Notes under the pieces: model-generated
Database searches by the model: none
What the model was told of the DNA's origin: nothing
The model's input: only the letters and a program-made list of their open reading frames with translations
Part shown: in pieces, positions 17,209-26,513 of the stretch
Layout: each line of letters starts with the position of its first letter
How positions within the stretch are numbered: position 1 is the first letter of the stretch
Program-made: the position numbers and the translations under genes
NCBI GenBank assembly: GCA_015075305.1
Contig: JABTUS010000002.1
Location: 1-64,000, forward strand
Source: Opitutaceae bacterium
GTDB lineage: Bacteria; Verrucomicrobiota; Verrucomicrobiia; Opitutales; Opitutaceae
Length of the DNA stretch: 64,000 bases
Reading direction: 5' to 3'

Positions 17209-18321
17209 ATGAGCAGCCCCCCTCCCTCTTTCATGATTCCAAAGCGGCTTTCTCTGTCCGCACAGACCGCCGCGGCCATGCGCACCGCCATTGCCGACGG
17301 CGCATGGGAAGGCTGGCTCCCTGGCGAGCGCCGCCTGTGCGAAACCTTTCAGATCAGTCGCCCCACCATCCGCGCCGCCCTCCATTTGCTGGCCAAGGAG
17401 GGCCTGATCGAGATCCACCAGGGACGGCGCAACCGCGTGCTTGTTCGACCCCACCAGAAAGCATCCCGGCAAAGCCGGCTCGTGCTTCTGGTCACCCCCG
17501 AGCCGGTAAGCCGCGTCGGTCAGACCGCCTACCAGGGAATCGGCGAAATGCTCACGCACCTGGCTGAGCATGGATTTGCCACCGAAGTCCTCGTCTGCCA
17601 GTCCCGCAGCCCGCGCACCCAGCAGCGAAAACTGGAAACGTTCATGCGCGAAAACAATGTCTTCTGCTGCGTCCTGCTCTCCCTCGGCAGGGAGCTCCAG
17701 TTGTGGTGCTCAAGGCAACCCGTGCCAACGCTGGTCCTCGGCTCGTGTCATCCGGACGTCCGCCTGCCCTCGCTCGATGTCGACTATGGAGCCGTCTGCC
17801 GGCATGCCGCCGGTTTCCTGCTGCGCAAAGGCCACCGTCGCGTCGCGTTCGTCGTTCCCAACTCCGGCGCGGCCGGCGACCTCGCAAGCGAAAGAGGCTT
17901 TCTGGAAGCCATGGCGCCGCGCGTCGCTCGCGGCGAAGCCCAGGCCACCGTGGTCCACCACAATGGCAGCGCCCACAACATCTCCGCCAAGCTCGACCTT
18001 CTCTTCAAATCGGCCGCCCCACCCACCGCATTGCTCGTCGCAAAGCCCTTCCACACCTTTGCGGTCATCATCTACCTGCTGAAACGCGGCATTTCCGTGC
18101 CCGACACGGTTTCCCTGATCGCGCGCGATCATGAGTACGTGTTTGAAACCGCCCACCCCGCGATCACGCACTACGAGTTCTCCGGCGACGCCTACGGTCA
18201 ACGGCTGTCCCGCCTGATGATCCGGTTCGTGAACCAAGGCGCGCTGCCACCTGTGCCCAACCTGTTCGTTCCAAAGTTCTTCGAGGGAAACACCGTTCGC
18301 ACGCTCTCCATTCCACGTTGA
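17209..18321 (+). CDS. GntR-type winged-helix regulator with LacI-like sensor domain
   Basis: A 370-aa regulator. Residues about 15-80 form a GntR winged helix (GEWLPGERRLCETFQISRPT-type: LPGERRLCETFQISRPTIRA, then LHLLAKEGLIEIHQGRRNRV). Residues about 95-370 resemble the periplasmic-binding fold of LacI/GalR (LVLLVTP..., HRRVAFVVPNSGAAGDLASE, VPDTVSLIARDHEYVF). This domain order is common in Verrucomicrobiota and Lentisphaerae sugar regulons. It is expected to sense a sugar from the surrounding cluster. ATG 17209 is chosen; TTG 17161 and ATG 17233 are alternatives. It is divergent from the mutarotase operon and convergent with the next genes. Confidence 0.82.
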   Translation: MSSPPPSFMIPKRLSLSAQTAAAMRTAIADGAWEGWLPGERRLCETFQISRPTIRAALHLLAKEGLIEIHQGRRNRVLVRPHQKASRQSRLVLLVTPEPVSRVGQTAYQGIGEMLTHLAEHGFATEVLVCQSRSPRTQQRKLETFMRENNVFCCVLLSLGRELQLWCSRQPVPTLVLGSCHPDVRLPSLDVDYGAVCRHAAGFLLRKGHRRVAFVVPNSGAAGDLASERGFLEAMAPRVARGEAQATVVHHNGSAHNISAKLDLLFKSAAPPTALLVAKPFHTFAVIIYLLKRGISVPDTVSLIARDHEYVFETAHPAITHYEFSGDAYGQRLSRLMIRFVNQGALPPVPNLFVPKFFEGNTVRTLSIPR

Positions 18322-18335
18322 TTGAATGCGGAGGG

Positions 18336-20072
18336 TCAGCGCTCCCGACTGGAGGCGTTCAACGGAGTCGGCTGCCGCCGCCACAATGCATCCAGGTCGT
18401 TGTAGTACGCGTAGCGCAATTCGCAGTCGGTCAGGGCTGCGACACTTGAGGCCCCGCGCATTGCCACGGTGATCGCATTCTCCCCTTTCCGGACCAGGTA
18501 AGGACCGTCCAGCGGCACATGCACATAGCGCTCTGCCGCATCCTTCTGCGTGGGCGCCACACCGAGAATTTCGACGGTTGACCAGGAATTCTCCCGCGAC
18601 AATGGGCCGGAGAAGACTTCCTTTCCGTTCAGTGTCACCACCAAGGCGGCATTCGCGGGAACACCTCGCAGCCCCAGCCTCAGTTCGCACTGCCTCAGGG
18701 GAAACGCCGTGTCAGCCGGATTCTCCGCGACCGGAAGCGTCAGCAGCAACGGCACCGAGCGCGCGAGACCGGCCGGCAGCTGCTTGCCGTAGGCGTAGGA
18801 GCCCGGACCATCGCTGTAGTACGACTTGGTCACCACATACACCTTCGGCTGCCCGCGGAGATTCTCCGGTCGCGCCAGGTCGCGGAAGACGCGATAAAGT
18901 GACTCGCTCTGCGGACGCAGCGATCCAAACGCATTGTAGAAATTGAACAGGTAGAACCCGTCCACCCGCATCGCGAAGTAATTGGCTGCGGCAGCCCGAA
19001 TTTCATCCAGAGTCGCCTCCCGGCTGACTTGAGCACCTTGATAGCGATCCCCTGCACTCGTCTCCGGAAAAGGAAGTCGCCAACTCGTGCGCGGATAAAG
19101 CGACGGACATATCTTCACCGCGTGTTTCCTGCCAAGTTCCAGAAGATCTTGAATCGGCATGTCTCCGGCGAGGGTCATGATCTGCGCCGGTGACACGACA
19201 TCCACCAGCTTTTCGGTGATCCACTTCTCAACCTCCAGACCGGCGAACCGGGAATCTGCCAGCGACGGGGGAATCCGGACAAAGAGGTAAAGCGGCCGGC
19301 GCTGCTGGCGCGCCACTTGGTCCAGCCTCGCCCGCACCTGCCGAACCATCTCGGTGATTTTCGGCGCACCTTCGCTGGCTCTTCCCTTTGGAAAGAACAC
19401 CTGGAACCGGTTGAAATCGAGTTCGAATCCGTCGATCAGATCCCGATTGCGTTCGATGGCTTCGAATGCCGTATCGAGACGATGCTGCCGCACCTCCGCA
19501 TGGGAGTAGTCGAGCAGATTTCCGTAGGCGGGCTGAAAAGGAAGGGGCGACTCCTTGATGGTGTAGGCATTCCGATGCTTGAACCAGAACTCGCCGGTCA
19601 TTGCGTGCTCGTCTGGATGAGCCATGAAATGCGCGTCATTCATCCGCAGGCTCGGTATAAAGAACAGCCCCAGTCTCTTGGCCTCTTCGCCGGCAGTGCG
19701 CACCGCGTCGGCTCCCTGCGCGATGCAGACACGCGCATTCTCCATCCGAATCGCCATGAAGGCATCCTTCACCTCGTCCGGTGAGTGGCGCCAGCCAACC
19801 GGACTCGCGACCTTGGTGGCGTAGATCATCAGGTCCCCCCCCATGCCGAGACAGTATACCAGGGTTTTCACCGGCGTGTCCGCCAAGGCGGCGATGTTTT
19901 CGCACAGGAGGGCTTCCGATCGCGCCCGATCCGGAACCACATAGGAGAGATCCGCGTCGTCGTTGTAGATGATCCCGAAGTCAGGGATCGTGCGGCTCGG
20001 GTCGTGCGCACCCGACGCGGCGGCCTGCAGGACGAGGGCAAGAGGAATCACCCGATGGAGGAAGCTTTTCAT
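18336..20072 (-). CDS. Secreted glycoside-hydrolase-like protein of unknown activity
   Basis: A 578-aa protein with a signal peptide (MKSFLHRVIPLALVLQAAAS, cleavage near GAH). The core looks like a TIM barrel of the family-10-like glycosylhydrolase (GHL10/DUF) type: RLGLFFIPSLRMNDAHF, then DGFELDFNRFQVFF (a strand-4 acidic cluster), VVSPAQIMTLAGDMPIQDLL and VDGFYLFNFYNAFG. The C-terminal about 170 residues form a beta domain with LRQCELRLGLRGVPANAALV. The catalytic activity is unknown to me. It follows the sialidase by 92 bp and is presumably co-transcribed, so the substrate is probably host- or mucin-type glycans. ATG 20072 is chosen over 20168 because of the signal peptide. Confidence 0.6.
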   Translation of the reverse strand: MKSFLHRVIPLALVLQAAASGAHDPSRTIPDFGIIYNDDADLSYVVPDRARSEALLCENIAALADTPVKTLVYCLGMGGDLMIYATKVASPVGWRHSPDEVKDAFMAIRMENARVCIAQGADAVRTAGEEAKRLGLFFIPSLRMNDAHFMAHPDEHAMTGEFWFKHRNAYTIKESPLPFQPAYGNLLDYSHAEVRQHRLDTAFEAIERNRDLIDGFELDFNRFQVFFPKGRASEGAPKITEMVRQVRARLDQVARQQRRPLYLFVRIPPSLADSRFAGLEVEKWITEKLVDVVSPAQIMTLAGDMPIQDLLELGRKHAVKICPSLYPRTSWRLPFPETSAGDRYQGAQVSREATLDEIRAAAANYFAMRVDGFYLFNFYNAFGSLRPQSESLYRVFRDLARPENLRGQPKVYVVTKSYYSDGPGSYAYGKQLPAGLARSVPLLLTLPVAENPADTAFPLRQCELRLGLRGVPANAALVVTLNGKEVFSGPLSRENSWSTVEILGVAPTQKDAAERYVHVPLDGPYLVRKGENAITVAMRGASSVAALTDCELRYAYYNDLDALWRRQPTPLNASSRER

Positions 20073-20164
20073 TGCTGAAGGTTGGTCATTCGACAGTGGG
20101 CAGACAATACGGGCCGGGAGACTGCGTTGCGTGGGATGATCCGCGAGGCACAGCCAAAATGCCT

Positions 20165-22411
20165 TCAATCACGGCTGGCTGTTTCCAGTGTCCTCGCTGC
20201 GGTATCGGCAATCAACACTTCGCCTGCATCCACGCTGCCAGTGAATTCAACGCGCAGGTAGTTCACTCCGAAAACGGCGGAGCGCTTTGCCTCAAGCGAA
20301 GTCTGCTGACCTCCGGACATTGTCGCCGAAAGCCCAGTCCCTTGATCCGCATTCCACCAGTTCAGTTTGATCTCCGTCCAGGTCGCGTCCGCGGACTTTT
20401 CCAACGGCAAGACCCAAGTATAGACCGCATGGGCTGCCGCCTGCGCGTCATCAATTCGGGTGAAATGATCGTTCAAACTGAGTTTCAGCGAAGTGATTCC
20501 CGCCGGAACGCGAAGCTTCAGACCCACCTCTCCGCTCGCGGCCATCGGGAAATTCCAAGAGGCGCCACAGAGCCCGGAAGCCTTGACGGGAATAGCCAGT
20601 GCGCGGGTCCCGCCCTCCAGGACACTCACCCGAAGATGCTCGTCCCCATACTGGGTCCAGCCGGTCGGTCCGTCCGTCAAGTCGTCCTTCACCGCATCCT
20701 CCTCCAGCCAGTCGGGATCAAAGAGGAACACAGCGTGCTTGCTGTGCCCCTGTCCGCTCACCACCGCGACCTTGCCATCGGGAGTCTCCGCTGCCGAGGG
20801 GTAGGCAGTTCCACGGTCGCCACCTGCAGCAAGATTGGTTTCATGCAGAACTTCGCGAAACCCCCTCCAAGTTTTCCCGTCATCGGAACTGATCGCAGCG
20901 TGCAACACCTCGCGGCCTCCTGCAGCATAACTGACGGGATCGCCCCAGTTCTGACACGCGTTGAGCAGCAGCACCATCCGGCCGTCGTGCAGCCGCAGCA
21001 ATTCCGCCGGGGAATCCGACGAGATGAAGCGTGTCGGCTGCAATGTCGACCAGCGTGAGCCGTCCGCCGATCGTGATTCCCACAGCCAGCCACCCCGATC
21101 CCGCACAAGCATCCACACGCTGCCGTTCAACTTTTCAATCATGACCGGCTCGATCGCGCCATAGCGGGTTGGAAACTTCTTCCTGAGTTCCAACTTGAGC
21201 GCGTCAGGAGAGCGCTGCCAGGTTGTCCCTCCGTCATCCGTGAAGTACACCAAAGTTTCATGCCAGCCGAAATCCGGGCCGCTGGCCGGAGCCTTTTCCC
21301 GTCCTGGCACAGCCCTGCCCACACCCAGCAGCAAGCGACCGCTTTTCAGCGCCGTCAGTCCACGAATGGATCCCACGTAACCCGGAACTACTTTTTGCGC
21401 CGGCGTCCAGTCTTCCCGACCGTGCTTCTGGGTCGTGTGATAAACCTCGTAGAGCCTGCCGTTGTACCCACCCTCGCCCTGGCCATGAAGATGATAGACC
21501 ACCTGCAGGTCATGATTGCGGTCCTCCACCGCCTTGACCGCATAGTAGGCCTTTCCGGGAATGGAGAATGCAACCCGCGGCTCACTCCAGGTCAACCCGC
21601 CATCGAGCGAGGCTGTCACCGAAACGGAATCGCTGGCAGGTTTCGTCACATGGTAGATCTCCATCGTGCCATCTTGCCGCTCGACCATGGAACACTCGTT
21701 CGTGGGAGCCTCGCGCACGATGACCGGGGCGAAAACCTCGCGAGCGCCGGCTGGCTTGGGCCGCAATTGCATCCCAAAGGGATTGTCAAACAACCTCCCC
21801 GTGTCTTCGGAAATATTCCCCGAGGACGTGAAGGTGTTGAGACGCACCACTCCCGTTCCAGGATCAAGCCCGACGCTTGAAAGCGCCTCGGTGCCGCATG
21901 CCCCGGAAAAAATCTCCTTCCCGTCCACCACCACACGCACCCGGCCTGCAGTCCGCTCGACCGAGAGGGCAAACTCGTTTCCCGGCTTGAATCGCGGCGC
22001 GTTGATTCGGATCGGTTTTTCGCCGGCACGGAAAAAGCGACCCCGCAGTTCCCAGGCCCCGGTTTCGCCGTGCAAGACAATCTCGCTCACCGAGTCGATG
22101 ACGACCGAGCTTTCTCGTCCCCCTCGGGGCAGCCCAAGATTGAAACTCACGACAAAGTCCCCTTCGCCTGGCGCGGGCTGCCCGAGAAGGCGATGTCCCC
22201 TGCCTGTCCCTTCGAGGTAGCCCGACTGGCTGACGATCCAGGGTCTGCCGGTATAGCGCACCTGCGGAGCGGTGTAGTTTTCCGCATTGGCCACGTAAAC
22301 GACTGTGGTCGGATTCGCATTCGAAAGGCTGGAGCCAAACGTCAGGATTGCGCCCGCGAACAAAGCTCGGACGCCTTCTGGAACCCTTGGGACATTCAGG
22401 AGACTCACCAT
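20165..22411 (-). CDS. Secreted exo-alpha-sialidase (BNR/Asp-box) with lectin-like ends
   Basis: A 748-aa secreted protein with an N-terminal hydrophobic leader (VRALFAGAILTFGSSLSNA). Residues about 35-210 are a LamG/concanavalin-like beta domain. The sialidase propeller (about 225-560) carries four Asp-boxes: SLDGGLTWSEP, FTDDGGTTWQRS, SADGSRWSTL and SSDDGKTWRGF. An Arg-containing strand near the propeller start (FAPVIVREAPTNECSMV) and RDRGGWLWESRS could supply arginine-triad residues. The last about 150 residues form another beta domain. It is expected to release sialic acid outside the cell. Located between the TonB receptor gene (upstream) and the GH-like gene (downstream) on one strand. 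Confidence 0.85.
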   Translation of the reverse strand: MVSLLNVPRVPEGVRALFAGAILTFGSSLSNANPTTVVYVANAENYTAPQVRYTGRPWIVSQSGYLEGTGRGHRLLGQPAPGEGDFVVSFNLGLPRGGRESSVVIDSVSEIVLHGETGAWELRGRFFRAGEKPIRINAPRFKPGNEFALSVERTAGRVRVVVDGKEIFSGACGTEALSSVGLDPGTGVVRLNTFTSSGNISEDTGRLFDNPFGMQLRPKPAGAREVFAPVIVREAPTNECSMVERQDGTMEIYHVTKPASDSVSVTASLDGGLTWSEPRVAFSIPGKAYYAVKAVEDRNHDLQVVYHLHGQGEGGYNGRLYEVYHTTQKHGREDWTPAQKVVPGYVGSIRGLTALKSGRLLLGVGRAVPGREKAPASGPDFGWHETLVYFTDDGGTTWQRSPDALKLELRKKFPTRYGAIEPVMIEKLNGSVWMLVRDRGGWLWESRSADGSRWSTLQPTRFISSDSPAELLRLHDGRMVLLLNACQNWGDPVSYAAGGREVLHAAISSDDGKTWRGFREVLHETNLAAGGDRGTAYPSAAETPDGKVAVVSGQGHSKHAVFLFDPDWLEEDAVKDDLTDGPTGWTQYGDEHLRVSVLEGGTRALAIPVKASGLCGASWNFPMAASGEVGLKLRVPAGITSLKLSLNDHFTRIDDAQAAAHAVYTWVLPLEKSADATWTEIKLNWWNADQGTGLSATMSGGQQTSLEAKRSAVFGVNYLRVEFTGSVDAGEVLIADTAARTLETASRD

Positions 22412-22430
22412 GAGCAGGGAAGCAATCGAT

Positions 22431-25400
22431 TCAAAACACGCCCTTTACCCCCAGAGTCACCAGGCTGCCTGCGCGCTGGGACACGCTGATGCGGGCGAAC
22501 TCGGGGGTAAAATCTCCCATAAGCAGGGTGTGCTTGTCGCTCTGCAGGGCGTTTCGCACGCTGGCGTAGAGGGAGATCCTCTTGGAGAACTGGTACTCGA
22601 ACGACAGATCAACCAGGGTTTGCGGCGCCACGTAGCGGAACATGTCGGGCAGCACATTGGCGCTGACCGCGACGCGGTTGATCCGCACCTCCTCGGCCAT
22701 GGCGACGTTGACTTTCGCCTGAAATCTGGGGCGGACAAAACTGACACCCCAGTTGATGTTCTGGCGCGAAAACCCCTCAAAGTCATCCTGGTTCGGCCCA
22801 CTGATCCTCAGATGCGTGCCGTTGACAAAGAGACTCAATCCCCGGCTCCATGACGGCAGGAAAGTGAGTTGATGGCGGATGCTCCACTCGAAACCTGTGA
22901 TGTTGGCCGCTCCGAAATTCGAATAGGTGCGGATGTCCGAATTGATGAACTCGGAGGGCAGGCCGTACTCGGCGAGCAGCTCTGGCGTCGCCTCGGAGGT
23001 GGTCAGAGCATAGAAGTCACGGATGTTCTTCCGAAATACGGCGGCTGTGAGCGTCGTTCCTTTTCGCTGATAGTATTCCAGCGTCAGGTCAAAGCTGTTC
23101 GAATCCCACGGACGCAGCCCGGGATTGCCGACCGTCACTGTGGAGTTCGGCGTGGGATTTCCGGATTCAAAAGTCGGCGCCGCAACGGTGATGCCGGGCG
23201 CAATGATCGAGACCGGCGGGCGACTGATGGTGCGGGCATACGAAAAGCGTGTGATCAGATTCGGTGTGATGTTGTAGGATGCATTCAGGCTAGGATAATA
23301 ACCTTCATACGATCGTTTGGCGTGCGAGCCGCGCTCCTTGTACTGCAACTGGGCCAGTGTGAGTGCGGACCCCACGATCCGCACCGGCATGTTTGCGGCG
23401 TTGCGTATGATGTTGCCATTGGCATCACGCTGGTAGGTGGCCACGATGTCGTTCAACGGCCCGGCTCCGTCATCCCCGGTGTGCTCGTAGCGAACACCGG
23501 TGGTGATGCGGAGACGATTGTCAATGAAGCGTCCGTCCAGGCGCAGGTAGGCGGCGACAATGGTTTCAGTCAGCTCCTTCGAACCGTTCACGCGCGTCGT
23601 GTAATTGGCCGCTTCGTTGAGCGTGAACCACTCCGGATTCCGCCGGTAGAGGTCGTGGAGGCGCGAGGCGCTGTTGCGGAACACCGGCGCCGCGCTGCCG
23701 TCGTCGTAAAAGTGATAGGTCGTGTTGGCGGAGTATGCCTCGTTGACCAGGCCCAGATTGCGGGCCAGGTTGCCTCCTGCTGACGCGGGCACTGCCAGAG
23801 TGTATGCGCGGGTTTCCGTTTTCGAATCGATCGCATTCTCCAGATAGCTCCCGCCGAACTTCAGCTCCAGCGGAAACCGGGTGTTGAGCGAGCGTCCTGC
23901 ATTGAGACGAAATGCCGTGAGGTTGGTGTCGACATCCAAGGTGGTCGATGTGGCTCCGGTGACGGGCACGGCACCGGCATCGTAGGGATTTATCACCGCT
24001 CCGCCCTTGGTCGCCACGATTCGCGGCAACAGACCGTCGTGAATTCTGCTGATGCCGGTCGCCTGCATGGCCACGGCGGTGTTGCTTTGCGTGATCGTGT
24101 TGAAGAACCCGTCCTCCATGTCGCGACGCTCACGGCCGCTCCGTGAATGGGAGGCGCTGGCGTCAAAATTCCACACGTCACCTTTGTGGGCGTAGGTGAT
24201 CGAGGAATTGACTGTTGTACGGTAGAAGTCGAAATTGGCGGCACCCGGAGTGACAACGCCTGTGGCGCCGTTGGTTCGAATCGCATCGGCGTCGCCGGTG
24301 ACACCGGTGCTGAAGTTCATCGTAAAGGGATTCTGCGTGGTGAAGGAGTCCTCGGATGAATACTGCACCTTTGCGCGAAGCGTGTCGCTCTTCGACACTT
24401 TCCAGTCGGCCGCGAGCGAGAGCAGCTTCTTGTCGTAGAGCTGAATCGTGTTGTTTTTCACGTAGCTGACCGCCACCAGCTTGGTGTGATTCCACGTCGT
24501 GGTGTCGTAGTCCATGTCATAGTACCGCTTGCTGGCCGACGCACTGACCGTGAGGGCGAAAGATTGATTGACCGGCAGTTTGTAGGTCAGATCAAGGCCG
24601 GGCTGTATGGGACGCGCCGAGGCCTGGGAGGTGTTGGTGATCCTCCGCCGAAACGTCAGCGTGTCGGTGTTCGGATTGTCGCGCAGGGTGTTCACCGTGT
24701 AGAATGCGCTGTATGTCAGTTGCGGCCGGCGACTCGAGAACCCGCTCTTGCCGATGATGTTCATCGATCCGCCGATGGCGTTGGCGGGCATGTCGGGAGT
24801 CGGGGACTTCGTGATCTCAATGCGCTCGATGTTGCCGGTGGCCGCGCCGGTGAGTTCAAAGCTTCGATCGCCGGTCGATGACGCAATCTCATTGCCTTCC
24901 TCGAGGACAAGGGTGCCGTTGGCTGGCATGCCTCGAATTGCAATCTCCGTCGCAATTGCCGGTCCAAAGGTGATGGAGACACCGGGCACATACTTCAGGA
25001 ACTCGCCGGGATTGCCTTCCCCCATGTTGCCGAACTCCTCGAAGGCCACGACATTCTTGATGTTGTCCGCCACGCGCTGCTCGTTGATCGCAAGTGCTTC
25101 CGCAGTCAATGCCTGCTCCGTGACGGTGAACTTCTCCAAGTGGATCGTTTCCCCGGCGCCCGAATCCACCAGACGCATAGAATAGTCCAGCATGACTGTC
25201 CGGCCCGCAACAACCTCCGTGGAGCGCGTCGCCGGTTCAAACCCGCTGTAGCTCGCCGTCACATTCGCGGTGCCAGGCGCAACATTGGCGAATCGATATT
25301 CGCCGGCTTCGTTGGAGAGTGTCTCAAGACTTGTGCCCTGGATTCTCACCTGCGCCCTGGCCAGTGCATCGCCGCTGGCCAAGTTGATGATGCGGCCTTC

Positions 25401-25502
25401 AATCACACCCGTGCTCTGGGCGGTGACAGGGAGGATCCAGCCAAGGAGGCCCCACGTCAGGGCGCTCACGGAGCGGGCAAGTGTTGTGGAAAACAGTTTC
25501 AT
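22431..25502 (-). CDS. TonB-dependent outer-membrane receptor with carboxypeptidase-like N-domain
   Basis: A 1023-aa outer-membrane receptor. Signal peptide MKLFSTTLARSVSALTWGLL; a CarboxypepD_reg-like domain (VIEGRIINLASGDALARAQV, about 30-110); plug domain with FLKYVPGVSITF, TEIAIRGMPANGTLVLEEGN and IERIEITKSPTPDMPANAIGG; then a long 22-strand barrel ending SLVTLGVKGVF with the terminal Phe. It should import an oligosaccharide or glycan fragment with TonB energy. It is the first gene of the minus-strand sialidase operon. ATG 25502 is chosen; an in-frame Met at 25667 gives an implausible leader. Confidence 0.9.
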   Translation of the reverse strand: MKLFSTTLARSVSALTWGLLGWILPVTAQSTGVIEGRIINLASGDALARAQVRIQGTSLETLSNEAGEYRFANVAPGTANVTASYSGFEPATRSTEVVAGRTVMLDYSMRLVDSGAGETIHLEKFTVTEQALTAEALAINEQRVADNIKNVVAFEEFGNMGEGNPGEFLKYVPGVSITFGPAIATEIAIRGMPANGTLVLEEGNEIASSTGDRSFELTGAATGNIERIEITKSPTPDMPANAIGGSMNIIGKSGFSSRRPQLTYSAFYTVNTLRDNPNTDTLTFRRRITNTSQASARPIQPGLDLTYKLPVNQSFALTVSASASKRYYDMDYDTTTWNHTKLVAVSYVKNNTIQLYDKKLLSLAADWKVSKSDTLRAKVQYSSEDSFTTQNPFTMNFSTGVTGDADAIRTNGATGVVTPGAANFDFYRTTVNSSITYAHKGDVWNFDASASHSRSGRERRDMEDGFFNTITQSNTAVAMQATGISRIHDGLLPRIVATKGGAVINPYDAGAVPVTGATSTTLDVDTNLTAFRLNAGRSLNTRFPLELKFGGSYLENAIDSKTETRAYTLAVPASAGGNLARNLGLVNEAYSANTTYHFYDDGSAAPVFRNSASRLHDLYRRNPEWFTLNEAANYTTRVNGSKELTETIVAAYLRLDGRFIDNRLRITTGVRYEHTGDDGAGPLNDIVATYQRDANGNIIRNAANMPVRIVGSALTLAQLQYKERGSHAKRSYEGYYPSLNASYNITPNLITRFSYARTISRPPVSIIAPGITVAAPTFESGNPTPNSTVTVGNPGLRPWDSNSFDLTLEYYQRKGTTLTAAVFRKNIRDFYALTTSEATPELLAEYGLPSEFINSDIRTYSNFGAANITGFEWSIRHQLTFLPSWSRGLSLFVNGTHLRISGPNQDDFEGFSRQNINWGVSFVRPRFQAKVNVAMAEEVRINRVAVSANVLPDMFRYVAPQTLVDLSFEYQFSKRISLYASVRNALQSDKHTLLMGDFTPEFARISVSQRAGSLVTLGVKGVF

Positions 25503-25666
25503 GCGATGATTCAGGGTTTGCGGTTGACTGATGGGACAACAACCGGCGCAGCGCGGCCACCAATGACTGTGCAATGAATCTCCCTCCATGAAAAACCACT
25601 GGACAAAAAAAACGTCCAGCTGGTTCTTTTCAGACGCCGTGCGTCCAATGAGCGTCGGCAATGCCA

Positions 25667-25711
25667 TGTTAGGAAATGTTCGTTTCTACTTTCGATTGAC
25701 ATTTTCTAACA
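25667..25711. promoter_or_regulatory. DeoR-like operator pair between TonB receptor and deoR gene
   Basis: The inverted arms TGTTAGGAAATGT (25667-25679) and ACATTTTCTAACA (25699-25711) are one mismatch from perfect, with a 19-bp spacer. The outer 8 bases (TGTTAGGA / TTCTAACA) match the E. coli DeoR half-site almost exactly. The site is 23 bp before the regulator's start, so autoregulation and control of the divergent receptor are both plausible. Confidence 0.7.
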
Positions 25712-25733
25712 TTCTCACGGAATCTGGCTGCTC

Positions 25734-26504
25734 ATGAAGAAGCTGCCCTCCGCCGCACGTCTGGCCCGCATCCGCGAACGGTTCGCGAGCGAGGCGGGCG
25801 TGTCCGTCGCGGAGCTGGCCGCCGAGTTCTCCGTCAGCGAGATGACCATCCGGCGCGACCTCGCGCAGCTGGAGGGGCAGTCGCACATCCAGCGCACCCA
25901 CGGCGGCGCCGTGCTCACGGAGCGCATGCTGCTGGAGTTCGACTACCGGGACAGGCGCCAGGCCAACCGGAGCGCCAAGCAGGCCATCGCCCGCGAGGCC
26001 CGCAGGCTGGTCAGACCCGGGCAGCGGCTCATCCTCGACAACGGCACCACCACGCTGGAACTCGCCTGCCTGCTGCGGGACGGCGAGAACCTCACTGTCA
26101 TCACACCCAGCCTCGCCGTGGCCTCCGAACTGCTCGACGCCCCCGGGGTGGAGGTCATCCTCCTCGGCGGCGTGATCCGCCGCGGCAGTCCGGATCTCAC
26201 CGGCCCCGTCACCGAGCACTGCCTGGAGCTGTTTTCCGCGGACCTCGCGTTCCAGGGAACGGACGGCATCGGGCTCGACGGCAAACTGTACAACGCCGAT
26301 CTGCGTCTCGCGCGCGTGGAGAAACACATGCGCCGCATTGCGAAGCAGTCCGTCGTCCTCGCCGACCACACCAAGATCGGCCGCACCGCCCTCGCCTTTT
26401 CCGGCAGCCTTTCCGGCATCGACATCCTGATCACCAACCGCAGCGCCCCCGCCGGCGCGCTGCGCCGGTTCTCCAAACTCGGGGTACGCATCCTCTCCGT
26501 CTGA
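25734..26504 (+). CDS. DeoR/GlpR-family transcriptional regulator
   Basis: A 256-aa repressor. Winged HTH at 8-60: RIRERFASEAGVSVAELAAE, then FSVSEMTIRRDLAQLE and HIQRTHGGAVL. Sensor domain: RLILDNGTTTLELACLL (the ribose/phosphosugar loop), VEVILLGGVIRRGSPDLTGP, FQGTDGIGLDGKLYNAD and VVLADHTKIGRTALAF. DeoR proteins bind sugar phosphates. It heads an operon with aminotransferase, aldolase, nagA and the deaminase-like gene, so an amino-sugar phosphate is the likely effector. The half-sites at 25667 and 11803 are its probable operators. Confidence 0.9.
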   Translation: MKKLPSAARLARIRERFASEAGVSVAELAAEFSVSEMTIRRDLAQLEGQSHIQRTHGGAVLTERMLLEFDYRDRRQANRSAKQAIAREARRLVRPGQRLILDNGTTTLELACLLRDGENLTVITPSLAVASELLDAPGVEVILLGGVIRRGSPDLTGPVTEHCLELFSADLAFQGTDGIGLDGKLYNADLRLARVEKHMRRIAKQSVVLADHTKIGRTALAFSGSLSGIDILITNRSAPAGALRRFSKLGVRILSV

Positions 26505-26513
26505 TTTTCCATC

